Source: Lachnospiraceae bacterium (GTDB lineage Bacteria > Bacillota > Clostridia > Lachnospirales > Lachnospiraceae). Taken from it: a DNA stretch of 64,000 bases. Numbering within the stretch: the first letter of the stretch is position 1; each line of letters begins with the position of its first letter. A program made the translations under genes and the position numbers. Shown piece by piece: positions 36,039 to 43,303 of the stretch. Location of the stretch: positions 62,001-126,000 of the forward strand of contig JAFVBE010000038.1 in assembly GCA_017480195.1 (NCBI GenBank), given 5' to 3'. The notes beneath the pieces are model-generated. The model searched no databases. It was given only the letters and a program-made list of their open reading frames with translations, and was not told the DNA's origin.

Positions 36039-36794
36039 TTATCCGATTACATCAGCCATATCATACATGCCGCTCGGCTTGCCTGCAAGGAACTTAGCTG
36101 CTTCGATTGCACCCTTGGCAAATACGGACTTTGAATATGCTGTATGCTTAATCTCTATAACCTCGTCCACGCCTGCAAATATTACCTCATGCTCACCGAC
36201 TATACTTCCGCCTCGTACTGCTGATATACCAATTTCCTTTGTATCTCTCTTCTTCCTTACCTGTGAACGGTCATATATATATTCGTATTCGTTATTTCTT
36301 GCCTCATTTATGGAATCGGCGAGTGCAAGTGCTGTACCTGATGGGGCATCAACCTTCTGATTATGATGTTTTTCTACAATCTCTATATCAAATCCCGCCG
36401 GTGCAAACACATTCGCAGCCTCCTTAAGAAGCTTCATTATAGTATTTATTCCAAGACTCATATTTGCCGATTTTAATATTGCAACATCCTTCGATGTCTC
36501 AGCAACTTTATTTATCTGATTAGGACTAAGACCTGTCGTACAAAGTACAACCGGAATATTCTTATTCTTTGCATAATCAAGCAGCTTATCAACTGCCGCT
36601 GCCGCCGCAAAGTCTATTATAACATCTGCTGCCACATCGCAAGTCTCTATATCAGTGAATACAGGATAACCATTATCCCTGTTATCAACCACATCAATAC
36701 CTGCCACTATCTCTACATTTTCATCTTCCTTGCAAAGTCCGGTTATAACCTGCCCCATCTTACCGTTGCAGCCATGCATGATTATCTTTGTCAT
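36039..36794 (-). CDS. dapB: 4-hydroxy-tetrahydrodipicolinate reductase
   Basis: 251-residue NAD(P)H enzyme of the lysine/meso-DAP pathway. IIMHGCNGKMGQVITGLCKE is the nucleotide loop and VLCTTGLSPNQINKVAE follows. The active-site segment is IVEKHHNQKVDAPSGTALAL, and the C-terminal motif is GVDEVIEIKHTAYSKSVFAK. It is 104 bp downstream of dapA, whose product feeds it. Confidence 0.96.
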   Translation of the reverse strand: MTKIIMHGCNGKMGQVITGLCKEDENVEIVAGIDVVDNRDNGYPVFTDIETCDVAADVIIDFAAAAAVDKLLDYAKNKNIPVVLCTTGLSPNQINKVAETSKDVAILKSANMSLGINTIMKLLKEAANVFAPAGFDIEIVEKHHNQKVDAPSGTALALADSINEARNNEYEYIYDRSQVRKKRDTKEIGISAVRGGSIVGEHEVIFAGVDEVIEIKHTAYSKSVFAKGAIEAAKFLAGKPSGMYDMADVIG

Positions 36795-36897
36795 TGCAAA
36801 TCCTCCTGTAAATCTATTATGTGTTTCACACTTTTCATCAGTTGAAAATCAAAATATTAAGACTTTAATACCTTATGTCATAACATTTAAGTATAAA

Positions 36898-37785
36898 TTA
36901 AAACTCTATACCATAATCCGTCATAGCCTTCTTAAGTCTCTCTACATTCTGTGGCTCCATCTCTGATAGAGGCATTCTTAAATATCCTTCGCAAAGTCCC
37001 ATAAGTTCAACCGCTTTCTTAACAGGTATAGGATTAACCTCACAGAAGAGAGCGTTACATAGCTCTATAGCCTTAAGCTGCATATCTGCTGCCTTCTTAA
37101 CATCACCATCAAGATATGACTGAACCATATCATGCATCTGTTGTGGCGCAATATTTGATACAACTGAGATAACACCCTTTCCACCAAGTGAAAGTATAGG
37201 TACTACCTGATCATCATTTCCCGAATACAAATCTATACAACCATCTGCAAGGCTCATAAGCTTTGCTACCTGAGATATATTACCCGTTGCTTCCTTGATA
37301 GCCACAATATTCTCAACATTCTTTGCAAGATATACAGCAGTCTCCGGTAATATGTTACAGCCTGTTCTGCTTGGTACATTGTACATAATTATCGGAAGCT
37401 TAACACTGTTGGCTACCGCAGTATAGTGCTTGATAAGTCCGTTCTGAGTAGCCTTATTATAATAAGGTGTAACTATAAGAAGTCCGTCCACTCCGAACTT
37501 CTCTGCCTCCTGTGAGAGATAGATTGCAGTGTCGGTCGCATTTGAGCCCGTACCTGCCACAACAGGTATTCTGTGATTTACAACCTCTGCACAGAATCTG
37601 ATACACTCAAGATGCTCCTCATGTGTAAGCGTTGATGACTCACCTGTCGTACCACATACTATGATGCAGTCCGTTCCGTTTGCAATCTGATATTCTATAA
37701 GTTCTCTGAACTTGTCATAATCCACACTGAAATCACTCTTAAATGGTGTTACTATTGCGACACCTGCTCCTGTAAAAATTGCCAT
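36898..37785 (-). CDS. dapA: 4-hydroxy-tetrahydrodipicolinate synthase
   Basis: 295-residue Schiff-base aldolase condensing pyruvate and aspartate semialdehyde. IFTGAGVAIVTPFKSDFSVD, then CGTTGESSTLTHEEHLECI, the Tyr segment IIMYNVPSRTGCNI, and the lysine segment IVAIKEATGNISQ. SGNDDQVVPILSLGGKGVIS is typical. AGGAGG lies 7 nt upstream. It is the first gene behind the lysine riboswitch. Confidence 0.96.
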   Translation of the reverse strand: MAIFTGAGVAIVTPFKSDFSVDYDKFRELIEYQIANGTDCIIVCGTTGESSTLTHEEHLECIRFCAEVVNHRIPVVAGTGSNATDTAIYLSQEAEKFGVDGLLIVTPYYNKATQNGLIKHYTAVANSVKLPIIMYNVPSRTGCNILPETAVYLAKNVENIVAIKEATGNISQVAKLMSLADGCIDLYSGNDDQVVPILSLGGKGVISVVSNIAPQQMHDMVQSYLDGDVKKAADMQLKAIELCNALFCEVNPIPVKKAVELMGLCEGYLRMPLSEMEPQNVERLKKAMTDYGIEF

Positions 37786-37957
37786 AATTATTTCCTCCTA
37801 AAAATTTTATATGTATAATGTCTCGCTGTGCACATTCGCATTTCACTACGCTCAATGCTCATGTCACGCTATAGTCTGACATCGTCAATTACGCTCTGGT
37901 GACCAAGCTCTCCTCGCGAATTGCCACTGCCATCCTGCACCTCCCGTAGATACGCGC
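37786..37957 (-). other. Leader segment between lysine-riboswitch terminator and dapA
   Basis: About 170 nt with no open frame of note. Small hairpins are visible, for example GCATTTCACTACGCTCAATGC and TGTCACGCTATAGTCTGACA. The local composition is richer in GC than the neighbours and includes CACTACGCTCA, similar in style to CACTTCGCTCG in the 27.4 kb palindrome. It may be an inserted repeat. Confidence 0.4.
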
Positions 37958-37992
37958 AAAATACAAAATGCTGGCACTGATAAAGTGCCAGC
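37958..37992 (-). terminator. Terminator of the lysine riboswitch
   Basis: On the minus strand GCTGGCACT-TTATC-AGTGCCAGC (9 bp) is followed by ATTTTGTATTTT. It lies downstream of the lysine aptamer and upstream of dapA, the usual platform for lysine-dependent attenuation. Confidence 0.85.
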
Positions 37993-38023
37993 CTGAAATA
38001 AATCGAAACAAATTCCTTTTTTA

Positions 38024-38190
38024 TCTCACAGTAGCGCTCCATCATACGATGACAGTCGCATAGCTATTAACTATACAACCAGGAAAACTGACGCTTAGAC
38101 ATAAGTCCCCTTCGGCGACATTCCCTTTCGTCCATCTTCATCTGATCTAAGTCATCACATGGCTTACTCTTAAATATCGCACCTCTACCA
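38024..38190 (-). promoter_or_regulatory. Lysine riboswitch (L box)
   Basis: The minus strand reads GGTAGAGGTGCGATATTTAA, then AAGAGTAAGCC, GAAAGGGAATGTCGCCGAAG, CTGGTTGTATAG, GCGACTGTCATC and closing GGAGCGCTACTGTGAG. These are the conserved blocks of the L-box aptamer, in order. The terminator and dapA-dapB follow. Confidence 0.95.
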
Positions 38191-38283
38191 TTAATTCTTG
38201 GATATTATAGCATTACAATATATGGATGTCAACAATGTACAAAAGATTATTTCATACATTTTATTAGGAACATTAAAGTTTTT

Positions 38284-38311
38284 GCCCCTGACCCCCGTCC
38301 CTTGGGGCGAG
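38284..38311. repeat. GC-rich hairpin element related to 7485-7531
   Basis: GCCCCTGACCCCCGTCCC then TTGGGGCGAG. The GCCCC/GGGGC ends can pair. The core GCCCCTxACCCCCGTCCC is shared with the right arm of the palindrome at 7.5 kb. It lies just after the stop of the SSB-like gene. No U-tract. Confidence 0.6.
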
Positions 38312-38315
38312 TGAC

Positions 38316-38945
38316 TTACTCAAGACATTCCATCTTGCTGACAGACACCTCATATGCTACCTTATTTATGATTTCATCATTTCCGACTTTTTTCTGATAT
38401 TCTCTGCTTTGGATTCTGCCCCAGACAGCCACATGCTCTCCCACCTCAAGCTTACCGGCGAATCTCGCATTTCTTCCCCAACAGATGCATGGAATATAAT
38501 CAGACTTTCCATATGCTCTGTTCACCGCAAGGAGTATGTCTGCAATTTCTCTGCCAAGTGGTGTCATTCGATAAATAGGTTCCTTACATATGTATCCATC
38601 TAAATATATCTGATTAGGTTTATTTTCCCTGTCATCAGTTTCATTTATTACCTCTATCTCTCTGACGAACACCGAGAGAATTAATCTGTTCTTGTTCTCT
38701 TCATGCTTATTATATGACCTGAACTGTCCTTTTGCTAAGATTTTTTCTCCAATGTGTGAATTCTCGACATCAAACAATCTGTCCGACACCATAAGAGGTA
38801 TGACATCGTGTGCATCGCTAAGCCTGCTTACCACAAGGTCAACCATATAAAACCCCTCTCCAAATATCTCGTGACTAAACCTAAAGTCTGATACGATTTC
38901 TCCAGCTACTACTACTTGATTGTTGTTTAAGATTTTCTCTGTCAT
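38316..38945 (-). CDS. Tandem OB-fold single-stranded DNA-binding-like protein
   Basis: 209 residues with two OB-fold halves. The first starts NNQVVVAGEIVSDFRFSHEI and the second QIYLDGYICKEPIYRMTPLG. The second half carries the SSB/PriB pattern: GREIADILLAVNRAYGKSDY, IPCICWGRNARFAGKLEVGE and VAVWGRIQSREYQKK. No acidic C-terminal tail for partner recruitment is present. It is longer than ordinary SSB (about 140-170) and probably acts in recombination or repair. GGGAGG lies before the start. It lies at the left border of the accessory region. Confidence 0.8.
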   Translation of the reverse strand: MTEKILNNNQVVVAGEIVSDFRFSHEIFGEGFYMVDLVVSRLSDAHDVIPLMVSDRLFDVENSHIGEKILAKGQFRSYNKHEENKNRLILSVFVREIEVINETDDRENKPNQIYLDGYICKEPIYRMTPLGREIADILLAVNRAYGKSDYIPCICWGRNARFAGKLEVGEHVAVWGRIQSREYQKKVGNDEIINKVAYEVSVSKMECLE

Positions 38946-39029
38946 TAATAATTTTCCTCCCTTATATATCTCAAATCATGTGTACATTAAGATATATGTT
39001 TGGAAAATTAAAATTATGATAAAATATCC

Positions 39030-39066
39030 AAAAAATCATAGCCCATAATCTTGCAAATTACGGGCT
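39030..39066 (-). terminator. Intrinsic terminator after the ToxN-fusion gene
   Basis: On the minus strand AGCCCGTAAT-TTGCAAG-ATTATGGGCT (one G-T type mismatch) is followed within 4 nt by TTTTTT. It lies about 100 bp past the stop of the fusion gene. Confidence 0.7.
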
Positions 39067-39108
39067 GTTTCGACAGGGTTATAAAACACCGGATATTGAT
39101 TTGCGTTT

Positions 39109-39150
39109 TTCATATGAAGTTTGCGAATATTTTTGCATTATTCATATGAA
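39109..39150. promoter_or_regulatory. Two TTCATATGAA palindromes 32 bp apart
   Basis: Perfect 10-bp palindromes at 39109-39118 and 39141-39150, centre-to-centre 32 bp, about three helical turns. TTTGCG lies next to the first. They lie in the gap between the SSB-like gene and the ToxN-XRE fusion gene. They could bind the XRE domain or another regulator of the SSB-like gene. Confidence 0.45.
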
Positions 39151-39168
39151 TTTTGTTCTTTATTTATC

Positions 39169-40176
39169 CTATTTTAAATCACTTAACCCTTTCATATATG
39201 CCATTAGCCTTTGTCTTTGTTCATTCTTTAGCTGTCTTATATCTTTTATAATTTCGTATTCATACGAGCCTTTTTCAATTATCAGCTTGTCAGGGAAATT
39301 ATATTTACCATCATCAATCGTTTCTGATAACAATTCATTCGGTGTCAATTCAAGCGCATCACAGATTATCATTATCTTATCAACCGCAGGATTTAGGTCT
39401 TTGCCCTTCCAATCGCTTATCGTGCTTTGTGGTATTCCCGTTTTTTGTGAAAATTCTTTCTGCGTCATACCGAGTTCTTTTATTCTGTTAAATATTTTGT
39501 CGTGTATTTTCATAGTTCTTTTACTCTTTCTAACAGACTTAATTTTATCATTAACATCATCTTCTTTATATCCCACTTTTCCAGCCCATTCCTTTGTACT
39601 ATCAAGCTGTTTTCTGAAGTCTTCTTCCGTTGTAATATCGTTCATTTTTAACATTATTACATCACCTGCCACATACGCTGCTAATTTTGAATTTTTTTCT
39701 TTTTTTTCCAATATTCCTTCTAATCTATCAAAATCAACGCATCTTTTTCTAAGATTATAATTTGCTTTTCCGGATTTAATCATATTATATAACTTATTAG
39801 CCTTTTTTGTAATATTATCCTGATTCTTCTGTATAAAATCCAATTCCTTTGCACAAAGATTTTTATATGCTTTATCTGAAAATGAATCATCTTTTTTAAT
39901 TTTAATGTCTAATTTTTTGATTAAATCATCATTAACCGGAATCATATTATTAAAATTTAATATTCCTAAAAGCTTATCTTCTACAATAATCTTAGTAAAA
40001 TCAATATCATTATTCATATTATAATGCTTACTTTTCGGATGGTCTAACGGGATACAATATTTTTTATTTCTGCAAATAAGCACAACTCCAACAAATGGGC
40101 GATTGCTCTTATGAATTTGTGGAGACACAGATTGGACTTTATCATCCACTCTATGTAAATCACATATATATTTCAT
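39169..40176 (-). CDS. ToxN/AbiQ-type endoribonuclease fused to AbrB-like segment and XRE helix-turn-helix domain
   Basis: 335 residues in three parts. (1) Residues 1-160, a type III toxin: KYICDLHRVDDKV, RPFVGVVLICRNKKYCIPLD, LLGILNFNNMIPV, then LCAKELDFIQKNQDNITKKA and a closing CVDFDRLEGILEKKEK. All match the order of ToxN/AbiQ blocks. (2) About 163-220, SKLAAYVAGDVIMLKM plus EWAGKVGYKEDDVNDKIK, like the second half of an AbrB/MazE antitoxin. (3) 222-335, a complete XRE domain (MTQKEFSQKTGIPQSTISDW) with its own Met. The active-site loop is PLDHPKSKH where ToxN has T/S-S-P-K. A better ribosome site (AGGAG) and ATG lie in frame at 40212, but codon 5 from there is TAA. The codons between (LYLYTID) match the ToxN N-terminus (xFYTIxS), so the original gene probably began at 40212. 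Function: RNA cleavage for phage abortive infection, or a derived regulator. Confidence 0.82.
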   Translation of the reverse strand: MKYICDLHRVDDKVQSVSPQIHKSNRPFVGVVLICRNKKYCIPLDHPKSKHYNMNNDIDFTKIIVEDKLLGILNFNNMIPVNDDLIKKLDIKIKKDDSFSDKAYKNLCAKELDFIQKNQDNITKKANKLYNMIKSGKANYNLRKRCVDFDRLEGILEKKEKNSKLAAYVAGDVIMLKMNDITTEEDFRKQLDSTKEWAGKVGYKEDDVNDKIKSVRKSKRTMKIHDKIFNRIKELGMTQKEFSQKTGIPQSTISDWKGKDLNPAVDKIMIICDALELTPNELLSETIDDGKYNFPDKLIIEKGSYEYEIIKDIRQLKNEQRQRLMAYMKGLSDLK

Positions 40177-40227
40177 ATCAATTGTATATAAGTATAATTA
40201 ATTTTTCTTCATAATTCTCCTAAAAAT

Positions 40228-40253
40228 AAGGCTGCACATAATTGTGCAGCCTT
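40228..40253 (-). terminator. Terminator between antitoxin RNA repeats and toxin gene
   Basis: AAGGCTGCACA-TAAT-TGTGCAGCCTT is a perfect 11-bp stem. On the minus strand ATTTTTAGG follows. It sits between the repeat array and the toxin, as in ToxIN loci. There a leaky terminator sets the high RNA-to-toxin ratio. Confidence 0.9.
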
Positions 40254-40256
40254 GAA

Positions 40257-40360
40257 TGGTTTCCACTTATACGGTAGGACTCACCGCTTTTATAGTTCCC
40301 ACTCACAGTAGGGTTCACTGCTTTTATGGTTCCCACTCACAGTAGGGTTCACTGCTATGA
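40257..40360 (-). ncRNA. ToxI-like antitoxin RNA: three tandem 34-36 nt pseudoknot repeats
   Basis: Plus-strand units: 40257-40292 (36 nt), 40293-40326 (34 nt), 40327-40360 (34 nt). In the RNA (minus strand) units 1 and 2 read GCAGTGAACCCTACTGTGAG followed by TGGGAAC, and unit 3 reads GCGGTGAGTCCTACCGTATA followed by AGTGGAAAC. Each can form an H-type pseudoknot: stem 1 CAGT with ACTG (unit 3 CGGT with ACCG), stem 2 CCC with GGG (unit 3 TCC with GGA). Both stems change in a compensatory way, so the fold is supported by the sequence. The array begins at the expected start site of a strong promoter and ends in a terminator before the toxin gene. ToxI and antiQ repeats have the same length range. 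Confidence 0.85.
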
Positions 40361-40364
40361 TTAA

Positions 40365-40393
40365 AGTATATTCAACGGAACTGCTAAAGTCAA
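40365..40393 (-). promoter_or_regulatory. Strong sigma-A promoter of the antitoxin RNA
   Basis: Minus strand TTGACT (40388-40393), 17-nt spacer, TATACT (40365-40370). Transcription would start about 7 nt later, at the first repeat. It is one of the best promoter matches in the window. Confidence 0.85.
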
Positions 40394-40442
40394 TATTTTA
40401 TTTAAAATAATTTCAACTTATTCGATTATTCGTATTTTATCA

Positions 40443-40477
40443 TAATAAAAATAGCAAGTCAATCAAGACTTGCTATT
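40443..40477. terminator. Terminator after the broken lipoprotein gene
   Basis: AATAGCAAGTC-AATCAA-GACTTGCTATT (11-bp stem). On the minus strand TTTTTATT follows. It isolates the antitoxin promoter from upstream transcription. Confidence 0.88.
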
Positions 40478-40485
40478 TAGTATTT

Positions 40486-41352
40486 TCAATCCACATAACT
40501 CCACGCATTAAAGCTCTCATTACCAGCTACTTCACCATCTGTAATACCCGGCACAAACTCTGTAGTATAAACATCACCTGTATATATATTAACATGATAA
40601 TATACATGTGCAGCCGTGTACGACCTATAATCCACTGTATAATATTCACCTTTTAATTCGCCGATCGTCCAATAATAAGTATAATCCTGTACTCCACTTG
40701 TATCATTCAATAATTCAGGATTCTGCACACAACAATAATTAACTACAGCATTATATGCCTGATCCTGCGTAAGCACTGATGAGGGGGCATCATTTTGATT
40801 TCCGTTACTATTAGAATCATCATCAATGTTTATATCTTCTAATTTCCCGTCCAATATATAATGACAATTGTTGCTTAAATCATCAAAATCCGGAAAGGAA
40901 TCATATGGAACCAAACACCTATCATAATAATTAGCATCATATTCATAATTAAAATATGTTAAATCCATAATAAAAGCATCATAAGAGCCATCGTAATAAT
41001 ATTTCAACCCATCCATACCAAAATCAATAGACACGCTTTTATCAGATGAATCATAGGTATATGTATAGTTATAACGGTATTTTTCTGTCCATTTTCCATC
41101 TTCATATTCGTAATCAATACAAATAGCATCTCCATTCTCATAAAAAATGTATTCCATTATACTTTGAGAAATACCACTCTGTATAGTATACCATTTGCTT
41201 GATAAAAGCTTTGATTCAGTATCATCCAATGTAGTTTCACTATATATATCATAGTCATAGAGTTTTTCGGCTGTCAACAATACATTTTCGCCTTCATTAT
41301 ATGTATACAAATATTCATTATCTGCAGTCTTTACCACAAGTTTGTCCTGCAT
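40486..41352 (-). pseudogene. C-terminal part of frameshifted lipoprotein
   Basis: 288 residues from the first Met, but the same frame is open without a usable start up to about 41676 and continues the protein encoded at 41634-42362. No ribosome site precedes the Met at 41352. Visible features: repeated Tyr/Asp-rich strands (EYIFYENGDAICIDYEYEDG), an Asn/Asp linker, and a C-terminal domain beginning LTQDQAYNAVVNYCCVQNPE with YYTVDYRSYTAAHVYYHVNI, a PepSY-like or lipoprotein-tail arrangement. Function unknown. It ends at a strong terminator. Confidence 0.6.
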
Positions 41353-41633
41353 CTTTATATCACTTATATCTTCATTTATATCAATGATTTCTACATTTAT
41401 AACTGTTCCATATAAACTTTCATCAAGTATAATAATTACATTATCATTTGGTATAAAACCTTGATTAAATGGAACTCCCTCAAAAGGATATTCTTCAATA
41501 TTGTTATCTATCCATATTTGTGCATAATTATTAACAACATATACAGTTTCTGTTTTTCCATCACTGTCAATATCAATCTCTCTATTGAAATAATTACATT
41601 TAATTTCACTTAAGTGATTTTCTATACCTGATT

Positions 41634-42362
41634 TTACAAATTCAAGTTTATCCTCTGTATTAACGGTCGCAATTCTGTAAAATCATCCTCCAATTTTCTT
41701 AGTTTTAATGACTTTTGAATTTCCTCCCATCTGCCAGGCTCAAGAGCTTCTCCTTTGTACTCTAACTCCTTACCAGCCTCAATATATTCCCCTCTTTCAT
41801 CCTCCTCATATGCATAAGAATAGTATATATCAGCAACCATATTTGAATCATTCCAATAATTATATTCTTCAGATATGCCAATACTAAAAGTTCCATATGT
41901 TTTATAATAATATATTTTTCTTTCCGTATCGGATACAAAAATATCGGTGCTTCCATTATTACTTGTATCGGTTAAAGACATTATCTGTGGTTTTTTATAA
42001 TGATTTATCCTGAATATACTCTCTATACCATAGAATATAGTATCTTCACTTAAAGGCTCTGTAATATAAAGCTCAGGAATCCCATCATTATCTGAATCAT
42101 ACAACTCGCAACCTGATACATCATCATTAGATTTATAACTATTTTCTGCAATTAATTTCGCCATAACGGCGTAATCCAATAAGTAATACTCATTAAATTG
42201 AGGTTCTTCTATTATCTCAGCCTCTGTTGTGGTTTTCTCTTTTTCTGTAGTTATTATTTCCGTAGTTGATATTATATCATCACTTAATTCAATATTGTCT
42301 TTCCCACATCCGAATAAGAATATTAATAATAATGTTTCGAGCAAATATATGTATTTATTCAT
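41634..42362 (-). pseudogene. N-terminal part of frameshifted lipoprotein
   Basis: 242 residues: signal peptide with lipobox LFGC near residue 19, a Thr/Glu spacer, and a domain with an EF-hand/FG-GAP-like loop YDSDNDGIPELYI. Downstream of KLEDDF the frame ends in an unrelated tail (TELRPLIQ...). Adding one T to the run at 41679-41682 (plus strand AAAA) would read on into YRIATVNTEDKLEFVKSGIE. That stretch is open through 40486 and contains a second DIDSDGKTETVYVV calcium-type loop. The restored protein would have about 626 residues. AAAGGAT precedes the ATG. Confidence 0.65.
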
Positions 42363-42377
42363 AATCTGTATCCTTTC

Positions 42378-42845
42378 TTATGACGGCTTAGAATTTCCAC
42401 ATTTGCAGGTGGTAAGGTATTTTGGATTTACTTTTCCGCATTCATTACATACCCAGCCACCTTTATCCAAAATATCTTTTGCATAATCTGTTACAGGTTC
42501 AAATTCTTTTTTGGGTGCTTTTAAATCCTCTGCACAACTTGCAAAACCTGCAATAATGCCTGCTAAAATCAATAATACACTAAATCCAGGTCTTGCATCC
42601 TCCCCCATTACAACTAACGCAAAGAAAAAACATATTGAAGTTATTACTAAAACAATTTGTCTTAAATGACCAACATTTATAATTGAACTAATTAACAATA
42701 TTACTATTGAAGCAATAATTAAATTCATCAGATTAGAGGCAAACCACAATTTTATTCCATCAAAACCTTTACTAAATGGCATATATTGTTTCATCATTTT
42801 GCAAGTTTCTTTTATACTATATGGTGAACTCCATAAAATCATCAT
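42378..42845 (-). pseudogene. C-terminal part of frameshifted Q/N-rich membrane protein (membrane helices and zinc ribbon)
   Basis: 155 residues: three or four membrane helices (LIIASIVILLISSIINVGH, IVLVITSICFFFALVV, and VLLILAGIIAGFASCAE) and a C-terminal zinc ribbon GGWVCNECGKVNPKYLTTCK, ending CKCGNSKPS. It aligns with the second half of the intact paralogue at 43304-44275 (GGWRCASCGKAHSKYETSCS). Its Met has no ribosome site; the real start is the Q-rich piece at 43240. The break is a missing base in the T6 run at 42856-42861. Confidence 0.65.
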
Positions 42846-43240
42846 GTTTCCAAAGAAAAAACTACAGAAAAAATCAAAGCTGCTATTGGAGACATTTTAT
42901 TGCGTATATATAGTTTTGATAAATCAAAATTACCAATGGCAAAAGATTTTTGTGTTCCGTATTGTTGTACGGGTATTTGCTGATTTACCTTTTGATTAGC
43001 CTGCATATACTGCTGTTGCTGCATCAACTGTTGTATCTGCTGTTGCTGCTGGGCAATAATCTGCTGATTTACCTGCATTTGATGCTCCGTATAATAATTC
43101 TGCATATTATAATCCTGATTTGGTTGATTATAATACATATTTTGCGGGTTATATTGTTGATATGAGGTATCATACATATTATTTGGAACATATCCTTGTT
43201 GATTATTTTCTTGATTTAGATTTTGATTGTTATTGTACAT
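42842..43240 (-). pseudogene. N-terminal part of frameshifted Q/N-rich membrane protein
   Basis: 132 residues: Asn/Gln/Tyr-rich low-complexity region (YQQYNPQNMYYNQPNQDYNM, QQQQQIQQLMQQQQYMQ) to about residue 105, then the first hydrophobic helix SPIAALIFSVVFS. The frame stops at once (LET stop). One more T in TTTTTT (42856-42861) would read VVFFFGNMMILWSS and join the downstream membrane and zinc-ribbon half. AAAGGAG lies before the ATG. It is a near-duplicate of the N-terminus of the next gene, so a tandem duplication preceded the break. Confidence 0.65.
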
Positions 43241-43303
43241 TCTTATTTCTCCTTTGTAAAACCACTAATACATAACTTATTGTATATAAACAAAATCATT
43301 GTT

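Noticed and set aside
40257..40360. Possible CRISPR array
   Set aside because: The units abut without unique spacers, there are only three of them and no cas genes. The promoter, pseudoknot covariation and downstream ToxN-like gene explain them as a type III antitoxin RNA.
42950..43165. Leucine-rich plus-strand open frame in the Q-rich gene
   Set aside because: It is the antisense of CAG/CAA-type glutamine codons. No ribosome site, and the minus-strand frame has a good start and a paralogue.
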